Of a stretch of DNA of 64,000 nt, positions 42,763 through 50,674 are shown piece after piece. Made by a program: the position numbers and the translations under genes. Position 1 is the first letter of the stretch; each line of letters starts with the position of its first letter. This DNA is from Roseibium alexandrii DFL-11 (GTDB lineage: Bacteria > Pseudomonadota > Alphaproteobacteria > Rhizobiales > Stappiaceae), in the NCBI RefSeq assembly GCF_000158095.2, contig NZ_CM011002.1, positions 3,567,203-3,631,202 on the forward strand, given 5' to 3'. The notes under the pieces were generated by a model that saw only the letters and a list, made by a program, of their open reading frames with translations, searched no databases and was not told the origin of the DNA.

Positions 42763-43072
42763 GCAAGGTGCCAGATCCTTGTCGAATTGGGTGTATTGCA
42801 TAGCCTGAGGATCCCCGAGAAAACCGAAGAACTCTGGCACGTCGGCAATTTTTTTACCTCGTCAGCCACAAACGGTCAGTCTCGACTTTTCCTTTCAAGG
42901 GTATTTTCCTCTCACCAAAACACCACCTGACCGCCATGCGGTGTGTTTTTTTCGATCCGAAAAACGAAGTATCTGATTGAAAACACTCCGGCCGAACCGG
43001 CTTGTTTGGTATCATTTTGCCCTATGGCGCAAATTTAATCACGCCCAAAATATAAACTAAAGTACTGATGTT

Positions 43073-43099
43073 TCAGCAATATTATTGCTGAGTTTTTTT
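43073..43099 (+). terminator. Intrinsic terminator upstream of preT
   Basis: An eight-base stem (TCAGCAAT/ATTGCTGA) with an ATT loop is followed by G and seven T. It lies upstream of the likely preT promoter, so it probably insulates preTA from upstream transcription. No gene that it would serve is visible. Confidence 0.7.
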
Positions 43100-43127
43100 C
43101 TCCAGTTTTTAATTGTTCTAAAAATAT

Positions 43128-43143
43128 TTGACTAACTGTTCAA
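43128..43143. promoter_or_regulatory. Candidate RutR operator at the preT promoter
   Basis: TTGACTAACTGTTCAA matches 12 of the 14 defined bases of the RutR pattern TTGACCA-N2-TGGTCAA. It overlaps a possible -35 element, ending 86 bases before the preT start, so a bound TetR-type repressor would block transcription. RutR controls pyrimidine catabolism and uracil or thymine release it, matching the function of preTA. The rutR gene itself is not in the window. Confidence 0.6.
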
Positions 43144-43229
43144 ATTTTTGCCCAATACCCCCACGAGCAGCCTCAAAAGAACGAAGGATGCCGTTCCCAA
43201 AAACGATCGCCAACCTTCCGGAGATCTTC

Positions 43230-44576
43230 ATGACCCAGACCAAAGCCGGCCCCGATATTGCCGCCGGACGCTTGCCTCAGGAAGCATACACTGAAAACTT
43301 CAGCGATCTGCATCCGCTGCTAGAACCGCACGAGGCACAGGTCGAGGCAGACCGGTGCTACTTCTGTTACGACGCACCTTGCATGCAAGCGTGCCCGACC
43401 AGCATCGACATTCCGCAATTCATCCGCCAGATTTCAACGGGCAATCCGACCGGATCAGCGAAGACCATCTTTGACCAGAACATTCTCGGCGGCATGTGCG
43501 CCCGGGTTTGCCCAACGGAAACCTTGTGCGAACAGGTCTGTGTGCGCGAAATCGCAGAAGGCAAGCCGGTTCAGATCGGCCAGCTCCAGCGCTATGCCAC
43601 TGATCACTACATGGCCGAAAATGAAACGCAGCCATATCAACGGGCAGCCAGCACCGGCAAAAAGGTTGCCGTGGTCGGCGCCGGCCCGGCTGGTCTCGCC
43701 TGTGCGCACCGGCTCGCCATGCATGGCCATGACGTGACCCTGTTCGACGCACGCGAAAAAGCAGGCGGCCTGAACGAGTTTGGCATCGCGTCCTATAAGT
43801 CTGTCGACAACTTTGCGGCCCGTGAGGTCGAATTCGTCCTCTCCATCGGCGGCATCGAGCTCAAGACCGGCTCACGCCTTGGCGACAATCTGATTCTCGC
43901 CGATCTGCGCGCATCCTACGATGCCGTATTCCTCGGTATTGGCCTTGGCGGCGTGAATGCGCTTGGCCTTGACGGCGAAGACAAGGGCGGCTCTCTGGAT
44001 TCTGTCGACTACATCGCCAATCTGCGCCAGGCCGACGATCTCGGGAAACTTCCCGTTGGCCGACGGGTGGTCGTTATTGGCGGCGGCATGACTGCAGTGG
44101 ACATTGCAGTTCAGACCAAGCTGCTCGGTGCCGATGATGTCACCATTGCCTATCGGCGCGGTCAGGATCGCATGAACGCATCCGAATATGAGCAACACCT
44201 TGCGCAGACCAATGGCGTCAAGATCATGACTTGGGCACAGCCCAAGGCACTTGTGGCTGCAAACGGCTCGGTTACGGGGATTGAACTGGAACGGACACAG
44301 GATCAAGATGGATCCCTCACCGGAACCGGTGAAATCGTAACGCTTGAAGCTGATATGGTCTTCAAGGCCATCGGCCAGACCCTGGTGGATACGGATCTCG
44401 GTGGCGCCCTGACCCTCGAGAAGGGCAGGATTGTGGTGGACGCGGACCGCAAGACCAGCCTCGATGATGTGTGGGCGGGCGGCGACTGCGTTGCCGGCGG
44501 CGAAGACCTTACGGTCGCAGCCGTCGAAGACGGCAAGATCGCTGCGGAAGCCATCAACGCCGCGCTGAGCGCCTGA
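43230..44576 (+). CDS. preT: NAD-dependent dihydropyrimidine dehydrogenase subunit PreT
   Basis: A 448-residue flavoprotein that passes electrons from NADH to PreA for reduction of uracil and thymine. The N-terminal half has two Cys-rich 4Fe-4S segments (CYFCYDAPCMQACP and CARVCPTETLCEQVC), followed by an FAD site VAVVGAGPAGLACAHRLA and an NAD site VVVIGGGMTAVDIAVQ; the end AGGDCVAGGEDLTVAAVEDGK is the second FAD contact. I use ATG 43230 (MTQTKAGPDIA) with GGAG upstream; longer frames reach into the promoter. The preA gene follows after 19 bases. Confidence 0.92.
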   Translation: MTQTKAGPDIAAGRLPQEAYTENFSDLHPLLEPHEAQVEADRCYFCYDAPCMQACPTSIDIPQFIRQISTGNPTGSAKTIFDQNILGGMCARVCPTETLCEQVCVREIAEGKPVQIGQLQRYATDHYMAENETQPYQRAASTGKKVAVVGAGPAGLACAHRLAMHGHDVTLFDAREKAGGLNEFGIASYKSVDNFAAREVEFVLSIGGIELKTGSRLGDNLILADLRASYDAVFLGIGLGGVNALGLDGEDKGGSLDSVDYIANLRQADDLGKLPVGRRVVVIGGGMTAVDIAVQTKLLGADDVTIAYRRGQDRMNASEYEQHLAQTNGVKIMTWAQPKALVAANGSVTGIELERTQDQDGSLTGTGEIVTLEADMVFKAIGQTLVDTDLGGALTLEKGRIVVDADRKTSLDDVWAGGDCVAGGEDLTVAAVEDGKIAAEAINAALSA

Positions 44577-44595
44577 ACGGCCGAGGGAGAGACAC

Positions 44596-45909
44596 ATGGC
44601 TGATCTGACGACAAATTTTATCGGCATCAAGTCGCCGAACCCGTTCTGGCTGGCCTCCGCGCCACCGACGGACAAGGAATACAACGTTGTCCGCGCCTTC
44701 AAGGCCGGCTGGGGCGGCGTTGTCTGGAAAACACTTGGCGATGGCGACCCGGTCGTCAACGTCAACGGGCCGCGCTACGGCGCCATTCACGGCAAGGACC
44801 GGCAACTGATCGGGCTCAACAACATCGAGCTGATCACCGACCGCCCACTGGAGGTCAACCTTCGGGAGATCAAGCAGGTCAAACGTGACTGGCCGGACCG
44901 TGCGCTGGTTGTGTCGCTGATGGTTCCCTGCGAAGAGCAGAACTGGATCGATATCCTCAAGGCAGTTGAAGACACCGAGGCAGACGGTGTGGAACTCAAC
45001 TTCGGCTGTCCGCACGGCATGAGCGAACGCGGCATGGGATCCGCTGTCGGTCAGGTGCCGGAATACATCGAGATGGTCACACGGTGGGTGAAAAAGCACT
45101 CCCGCATGCCCTGTATCGTCAAGCTGACGCCGAACATCACCGACATCCGCAAACCGGCGCAGGCCGCAAAAGCGGGCGGTGCGGACGCGGTTTCCCTGAT
45201 CAACACGATCAACTCGATCGTTGGCGTCGATCTGGATGCCATGTCACCGGCTCCCATGGTCGACGGCAAGGGCGCTCATGGCGGTTATTGCGGCCCGGCC
45301 GTGAAACCGATTGCGCTCAACATGGTGGCCGAAATCGCCCGGGATCCGGAAACGCATGGCCTGCCGATCTCCGGCATTGGCGGCGTAACCACCTGGCGTG
45401 ATGCGGCAGAGTTCATGGCGCTTGGTGCCGGGTCCGTGCAGGTCTGTACAGCCGCTATGACCTACGGGTTCAAGGTGGTTGAGGACATGATTGAAGGCCT
45501 CAGCGACTGGATGGATGAAAAGGGCTATACGTCGGTTGATCAGGTCGTCGGCCGGGCGGTTCCGAACGCCTCAGACTGGCAGCATTTGAACCTCAACTAC
45601 ATCGCCAAGGCGAAGATCGACCAGGATCTCTGCATCCAGTGCGGCCGTTGCCACATTGCCTGTGAGGACACGTCCCACCAGGCAATCACCAACATGGTGG
45701 ATGGCGCACGCAAGTTCGAGGTGATCGACGAGGAATGCGTCGGCTGCAACCTTTGCGTCAACGTTTGCCCGGTTGAGAACTGCATCACCATGGAGCAGAT
45801 GGCCCCCGGTACCATTGATCCACGCACCAACAAGGTGGTCGAGGAGAAATACGCCAACTGGACAACCCATCCGAACAACCCGATGGCAGTGCCCGAAGCT
45901 GCGGAATAA
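44596..45909 (+). CDS. preA: NAD-dependent dihydropyrimidine dehydrogenase subunit PreA
   Basis: A 437-residue FMN and iron-sulfur protein catalysing the first reductive step of pyrimidine breakdown, uracil to dihydrouracil. The DHO-dehydrogenase-like barrel shows ELNFGCPHGMSERGMGSAVG with the active-site Cys, KLTPNITDI and ISGIGGVTTWRDAAEFMALG. Two 4Fe-4S clusters are bound by CIQCGRCHIAC and CVGCNLCVNVCPVENC at the C-terminus. It follows preT in one operon, ending at a strong terminator. The later pathway genes (dihydropyrimidinase, ureidopropionase) are not in the window. Confidence 0.93.
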   Translation: MADLTTNFIGIKSPNPFWLASAPPTDKEYNVVRAFKAGWGGVVWKTLGDGDPVVNVNGPRYGAIHGKDRQLIGLNNIELITDRPLEVNLREIKQVKRDWPDRALVVSLMVPCEEQNWIDILKAVEDTEADGVELNFGCPHGMSERGMGSAVGQVPEYIEMVTRWVKKHSRMPCIVKLTPNITDIRKPAQAAKAGGADAVSLINTINSIVGVDLDAMSPAPMVDGKGAHGGYCGPAVKPIALNMVAEIARDPETHGLPISGIGGVTTWRDAAEFMALGAGSVQVCTAAMTYGFKVVEDMIEGLSDWMDEKGYTSVDQVVGRAVPNASDWQHLNLNYIAKAKIDQDLCIQCGRCHIACEDTSHQAITNMVDGARKFEVIDEECVGCNLCVNVCPVENCITMEQMAPGTIDPRTNKVVEEKYANWTTHPNNPMAVPEAAE

Positions 45910-45933
45910 CTCCGACTACGTCGTCAGAAAATC

Positions 45934-45966
45934 AACGCAGGCAAGACTTCCTTGCCTGCGTTTTTG
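45934..45966 (+). terminator. Terminator between preA and soeC
   Basis: A 12-base stem (AACGCAGGCAAG/CTTGCCTGCGTT) with an ACTTC loop is followed by TTTTGTT on the plus strand. It ends the preTA message and, sitting just after the soeC stop, may also end the opposite one. Confidence 0.85.
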
Positions 45967-46842
45967 TTACCGCTTGCCGTAATAAAGCCCGACGACATGT
46001 TCCGCTTCGGCGAAGAATAGCCAGCGCGAGGCAAACGTTCCGATCAGGAAGGCAATTCCTGCAAGGGCGACAACCGGCAGGCTGGCAGGCATAAGTACGA
46101 TCAGTACGATCGGCAGCACGCAATTGAGCGCGAACGCGATGATCCGCAGCTTATGCGCATGCTTGCGGCCGACGGTGAACACCATCTCCTTCAAAAGATA
46201 ATTCGTGCCGGTATGAGGCGGCTCAAACAGGCGCACCTTGCCGCGCTCGCCAAGTCCGGTCGCGGTCTCCATTGTATGTCCGCGTTCGGAAAAACGGCGG
46301 TCTCCGAAGATCCAGTAAAGGCTCTGAACCAACCCGGCAATTGCGAGCAGTAGAACGGCGCCAAAACCTTGTCCAGCGAGGATAGCGCCACCCGCCAAGG
46401 ATAGGGACACAAGATGCAAAGGTGTCAGCCAATGGTTCCAGCGCGGCACGGTGGCAAGCTGCGCATAAATCATCGCGGTGGCATACACTGTTGCAACACA
46501 AAGCAAAGCGCCGGTAACGCCAATTGGCGCAAGCGTTATGTCGAAGAAAACGGCAGCAAAGCCGTGGACCCCCATGAAGACAAGCGCGAGCACGGACAGC
46601 CAGGCCTCACGCGACAGCCAGCTCGATCGCCACTGGGTGAAGGCCAGAAGACTGCGCTGCGGATTGCCGAGGTGAAAGGTTGCCGACAGCAGGCCGCCGA
46701 CAGCGAGCGCAAAGCCGATCAGATAGGCGAAAAACGCTGTCCAGCCGGTGACCGCCGGAAGGCCAAGGCCCAGCCAAGCAAGAAATCCGAACCCGAGCCC
46801 GGACAAGACCGTGAAAATGATGACGGAGGGAGCCGGATGCAT
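45967..46842 (-). CDS. soeC: Sulfite-oxidising enzyme membrane anchor SoeC (DmsC family)
   Basis: A 291-residue integral membrane protein with eight predicted helices, of the DmsC/NrfD-like anchor family. FHLGNPQRSLLAFTQWRSSWLSREAW is the conserved signature of this group. It would anchor the SoeAB subunits at the inner face of the membrane and pass electrons to quinone. Its start overlaps the soeB stop as TGATG. A DMSO reductase anchor is the alternative, but the absence of a Tat signal on the catalytic subunit favours the cytoplasmic Soe complex. Confidence 0.78.
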   Translation of the reverse strand: MHPAPSVIIFTVLSGLGFGFLAWLGLGLPAVTGWTAFFAYLIGFALAVGGLLSATFHLGNPQRSLLAFTQWRSSWLSREAWLSVLALVFMGVHGFAAVFFDITLAPIGVTGALLCVATVYATAMIYAQLATVPRWNHWLTPLHLVSLSLAGGAILAGQGFGAVLLLAIAGLVQSLYWIFGDRRFSERGHTMETATGLGERGKVRLFEPPHTGTNYLLKEMVFTVGRKHAHKLRIIAFALNCVLPIVLIVLMPASLPVVALAGIAFLIGTFASRWLFFAEAEHVVGLYYGKR

Positions 46843-47588
46843 CAGAGCGCCTCCAATGCTTTGTCGAGCCAGCGCAAAAAGCCCTTTGGCGTTTCGGCAA
46901 CGGGCTGCATCGTGTCCGAACTGGCCGATACTTCCGCGAGCTTATCCTTCGGTCGCGGGGGAAGATATTTGTTCACCGGCTTGGTTCCCTGTTCGGGCAT
47001 CAAATCGAACCCGCCGCGCTCAGCCACGAGACGGGACACATCGCTGTCCGGATCCCCAAGATCCCCGAAATGCCGCGCGCCAGCGGGACAGGTTCTGACA
47101 CAGGCCGGCACCCGATCCACTTCTTCCAGGTTCTCGTTGTAGATCCGGTCAACGCAAAGGGTGCATTTCTTCATAACCCCTTCGGCCTGATCGAGCTCCC
47201 GCGCCCCATAAGGACACGCCCAGGCGCATAAGCCACAGCCAATGCAGGCATCTTCATTGACGAGAACAATCCCATCTTCCCGGCGCTTGTAGCTTGCGCC
47301 GGTCGGGCAGACGGTGACGCACGGCGCATCATCGCAATGCAGGCACGACTTCGGAAAGTGGATCGTCTGCGCTGGCCCATTCTCTGGCTGAACCTCGAAG
47401 GAATGGATGCGGTTGAGGAAAGATCCGACCGGGTCCTTGCCGTAAGCATCCATGTCACTCAGAGGCGCGCCATAGTTTTCCGTATTCCAGCCCTTGCAGG
47501 CGGTCACGCAGGCATGACAGCCGACGCAGGTGTCGAGATCGATAACGAGCCCGAGCTTCTTGTCTGTTGTTTCCGGCAACTGGGTCAT
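46842..47588 (-). CDS. soeB: Sulfite-oxidising enzyme iron-sulfur subunit SoeB
   Basis: A 248-residue ferredoxin-like subunit with four cysteine clusters for 4Fe-4S centres: CVGCHACVTACKGWN, CLHCDDAPCVTVCP, CIGCGLCAWACPYG, and CTLC with CVRTCPAGA. It relays electrons between the molybdenum subunit and the membrane anchor. It overlaps soeA as ATGA and soeC as TGATG, so the three are tightly coupled. The length and cluster layout match SoeB or DmsB. Confidence 0.83.
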   Translation of the reverse strand: MTQLPETTDKKLGLVIDLDTCVGCHACVTACKGWNTENYGAPLSDMDAYGKDPVGSFLNRIHSFEVQPENGPAQTIHFPKSCLHCDDAPCVTVCPTGASYKRREDGIVLVNEDACIGCGLCAWACPYGARELDQAEGVMKKCTLCVDRIYNENLEEVDRVPACVRTCPAGARHFGDLGDPDSDVSRLVAERGGFDLMPEQGTKPVNKYLPPRPKDKLAEVSASSDTMQPVAETPKGFLRWLDKALEAL

Positions 47589-50410
47589 GAACGCACCTGC
47601 TGTCGAACGGTGTCCGGCCCTGTTCCAACCGGGGATTTGATGGGGTCAAAAGCCGGCTGGCTTTCAGGAGGCGGCTCTGCACGCTCGATCCGCACCCGCA
47701 GATCGAACCAGGCAGCTTGTCCGGTAACCGGATCCGAGTTTGACCACCTGAGGCCATCGCCTTTCGGCGGCAACAGCTCGTGGATCAGATGATTGAGCAA
47801 GAAGCCTTTGGTAGCCTCTGGCGCATCCCCATCCAGCGCCCAAGCGCCTTTGCGTTTGCCGATGGCGTTCCATGTCCACACGGTGTTTTCATTGAGCGCC
47901 GCCATGTGAGCAACGGGTACGACAATTTCCCCGTGCGGCGAGGTCACTTTTGCCCAATCCCCTTCTGAAAAGCCATTTTCTTCCCAAATCCGGGTCGGCA
48001 CATAGAGAGGGTTCCGGCCGTGGATCTGCCGGAGCCAGGCATTCTGGCTGCCCCAGGAATGATACATCGCCATTGGCCGCTGGGTCAGTGCATGGACCGG
48101 ATAGGTGTCCGGATCCGCAATGGTGTCGCTGAGCGGGGGATACCAAACCGGCAGCGGATCAAAGGCTTCCTTGATCTGACCTCTCAAGCGATCTGGCGGT
48201 TGCCGGTCGCCGTGCCCTTCTGCGGCCAGCTGGAACCGGCGCATGGGCTCGGAATAGATCTCAAACAGATAGGGCTGCGGGCTGTCGAACAGACCCAGAT
48301 TCACCGCCCAGTCCTGATAGGCTGCATTCCAGGGTTTATAAAACGCCGCTTCCTCCGGGATGTGTTCGACGAAGAAACTGCCGTTTTCGATGTAGCGGTC
48401 CAGCTGGGCCGGGTTCACTTCACCGCGGCCAGCTTGATCACCGTTCCCCCGAAAACCGGCGAGTGGGCCGATCCCCGGCCGGCGCTCGTGATTGACGATG
48501 TAGTCGGCGTAGTCTGCATATTTGGCGCTGCCATCTTCATTGACAAAACCGGGCAGGCCAAGCCGTGCGCCGAGGTCCACCAGGACCGATTGGAAGCCGC
48601 GCACGTCGCGGTCCGGCTCAATCACCGGCCAGCGGATCGCATCGGCTGCCGCATCCGCCTCGCAGATCGGCCGGTCCAGCAGGCTGATGCAGTCGTGGCG
48701 TTCCAGGTACGTGGTGTCCGGCAGGATCAAATCCGCATAGGCGACCATTTCTGAGGAATAGGCATCCGAATAGATGATTTTCGGGATCACATAGTCGCCG
48801 TTTTCGTCTTTATCCGTCAGCATCTCCATGACACCACGCGTGTTCATGGAAGAATTCCAGGACATGTTCGCCATATAGAGAAACAGCGTGTCGATCTTAT
48901 AAGGGTCGCCCGCATGGGCGTTGGAGATCACCATGTGCATAAGACCATGGGCCGACATCGGGTTTTCCCAGGAAAACGCTTTGTCTATCCGCGCTGGCGT
49001 GCCGTCGTCTTTCAGCGCCAGATCGTTTGGGCCACGGACGAAGCCCAGATGCGGACCATCCAGCGGACAATCCGGCTGGGTCTTGCAATGGGGGGTTGGG
49101 TGCGCTGTGACCGGCTTCGGATAGGGCGGTTTGAACCGGAAACCACCCGGGACCTCGACCGTTCCAAGAAGGATCTGCAGGACATGCAGCGCCCTACAGG
49201 TCTGGAACCCGTTGGAGTGGGCAGAAACTCCGCGCATGGCGTGGAAACTGACCGGCCGCCCCGGCATGGTCTGATGGGTTTCCCCGCGGAAATCGGTCCA
49301 GGGTTGGTCGATCTCGAACGCTTCCTCGAACGCCACGCGGGCAAGTTCCGCGGCAACAGCCCTTATCTTGCCGGCCGGCACCCCGCAGGTTTTGGCAACC
49401 GTCTCCGGGGCGTAGGCGTCATCCAGATAGCGCTCCGCCAGATGCTGAAAGACGGTCCTGCATGACACCCCATCTGCGTCATATTCTGCACCAAGATCCG
49501 GCCGGACGCCTTTTTGGTCGAATGGTGCCGGTTTGCCGCTCGCACGGTCGATCACAAGTGACTTTCCGTCAGCGTCTTTCAGCAGCAATCCGTGGTCGTC
49601 AGACCCCGGATTGTCGATCACCAGACATGGCGCATTGGTTAAGCGGGCCAGATAGGCAAGATCTATATGTCCAGTTTTCAAAAGCACGTGGCAGAGGGAC
49701 AAAATGAACAGTCCGTCGGTGCCTGGCGTGATTCCAATCCACTCATCGGCAATGGCGTTGTAGCCTGACCGAACCGGGTTCACCCCGATGACCTTGCCGC
49801 CTCGCGCCTTCAGTTTGCCGAGGCCCATCTTGATCGGATTGGAGTCGTGATCCTCGGCCACCCCGAACAACATGAACAGCTTCGTGCGGTCCCAGTCCGG
49901 CTGGCCAAATTCCCAGAAGGCTCCACCGATCGTATAGATGCCGCCGGCTGCCATATTGACCGAACAGAAGCCGCCATGAGCTGCGTAGTTGGGGGTGCCG
50001 AAGTTTTGCGCCCAGAAGCTGGTAAAGCTTTGAGACTGATCGCGACCTGTGAAAAACGCCAGTTTTTCAGGCGCGGTCCTGCGGATGGGTTCCAGCCAGG
50101 AAACGGCTGTTTTCAGCGCTTCTTCCCAGCTGATTTCTTCAAATTCACCTGACCCGCGCGGGCCTTTCCGCTTGAGTGGTTTCCGCAGTCTCGAAGGCGC
50201 TGTGACCTGCATGATCCCGGACGCGCCCTTGGCACACAAGACACCTTTGTTGACCGGATGATCGCGATTGCCTTCGATATAAGCGACCTTGCCGTCCTTC
50301 AGATGGACGTTGATCCCGCATCGGCAAGCACACATGTAACAAGTGGTTTTTCGTATTTCATCGGAGACAGCCGGAGACGTCTCCACAATCGGTTGACTTC
50401 TGTTCAGCAC
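47585..50410 (-). CDS. soeA: Sulfite-oxidising enzyme molybdopterin subunit SoeA
   Basis: A 941-residue molybdopterin-guanine-dinucleotide enzyme of the DMSO reductase superfamily. The N-terminal cluster is CYMCACRCG then VLCAKG (Cys-x2-Cys-x3-Cys and a fourth Cys about 27 residues on). There is no twin-arginine signal peptide, so the protein should stay in the cytoplasm, as SoeA does, unlike DmsA or thiosulfate reductase. It would oxidise sulfite to sulfate and feed electrons to quinone. I chose the GTG at 50410 (MLNRSQPIVE), preceded by GGGAGGGG; the alternative TTG at 50422 lies inside that site. Confidence 0.8.
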   Translation of the reverse strand: MLNRSQPIVETSPAVSDEIRKTTCYMCACRCGINVHLKDGKVAYIEGNRDHPVNKGVLCAKGASGIMQVTAPSRLRKPLKRKGPRGSGEFEEISWEEALKTAVSWLEPIRRTAPEKLAFFTGRDQSQSFTSFWAQNFGTPNYAAHGGFCSVNMAAGGIYTIGGAFWEFGQPDWDRTKLFMLFGVAEDHDSNPIKMGLGKLKARGGKVIGVNPVRSGYNAIADEWIGITPGTDGLFILSLCHVLLKTGHIDLAYLARLTNAPCLVIDNPGSDDHGLLLKDADGKSLVIDRASGKPAPFDQKGVRPDLGAEYDADGVSCRTVFQHLAERYLDDAYAPETVAKTCGVPAGKIRAVAAELARVAFEEAFEIDQPWTDFRGETHQTMPGRPVSFHAMRGVSAHSNGFQTCRALHVLQILLGTVEVPGGFRFKPPYPKPVTAHPTPHCKTQPDCPLDGPHLGFVRGPNDLALKDDGTPARIDKAFSWENPMSAHGLMHMVISNAHAGDPYKIDTLFLYMANMSWNSSMNTRGVMEMLTDKDENGDYVIPKIIYSDAYSSEMVAYADLILPDTTYLERHDCISLLDRPICEADAAADAIRWPVIEPDRDVRGFQSVLVDLGARLGLPGFVNEDGSAKYADYADYIVNHERRPGIGPLAGFRGNGDQAGRGEVNPAQLDRYIENGSFFVEHIPEEAAFYKPWNAAYQDWAVNLGLFDSPQPYLFEIYSEPMRRFQLAAEGHGDRQPPDRLRGQIKEAFDPLPVWYPPLSDTIADPDTYPVHALTQRPMAMYHSWGSQNAWLRQIHGRNPLYVPTRIWEENGFSEGDWAKVTSPHGEIVVPVAHMAALNENTVWTWNAIGKRKGAWALDGDAPEATKGFLLNHLIHELLPPKGDGLRWSNSDPVTGQAAWFDLRVRIERAEPPPESQPAFDPIKSPVGTGPDTVRQQVRS

Positions 50411-50674
50411 ATCCCCTCCCAAGGCGCCTCACGGAATCGCATCCTGCAAAACTGCACTGTTGCGAAATCTGAGTTTCTTTTCAGCTAATATCTGAGCTCT
50501 GCATTCTAACTGAAGACTTGAGTTTGCCGTGCGTCAAGAGGGGTCAAACACTTCAGAGGTTGAAGTGAACCTCTGTTTTTCTTCGCGCAGACAGAAAACT
50601 CCGGCTCGGCCAGTGCGGCCTAGGCATTGCTCACAAGATCAGCTAGCGTTCAGGAAACCTGTCTGGAGGCCTCC
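50411..50674. other. Divergent region between soeA and the BCCT gene
   Basis: It holds the soeA ribosome site at the left, an unremarkable AT-richer middle and, on the plus strand, a terminator-like leader before the BCCT gene. Alternative pairings are possible: CTGAAG (50510-50515) and GTTTG (50522-50526) could pair with CAAAC-A-CTTCAG (50547-50556), which overlaps the terminator arm. Confidence 0.45.
50554..50580 (+). terminator. Terminator-like hairpin in the BCCT leader
   Basis: An eight-base stem (CAGAGGTT/AACCTCTG) with a six-base loop is followed by TTTTTCTTC, about 95 bases before the BCCT start. It is either an attenuator for the transporter or ends an unseen short transcript. Confidence 0.65.

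Larger units (their letters stand above)
42763..43229. other. Gene-free region upstream of preT
   Basis: It contains further debris next to the GNAT remnant, a weak hairpin with a T7 run (ACCGC/GCGGT, 42930-42953), a stronger terminator (43073-43099) and a RutR-like site. The second half is AT-rich and holds the preT promoter: TTGACT at 43128 could be the -35 box. Confidence 0.5.
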
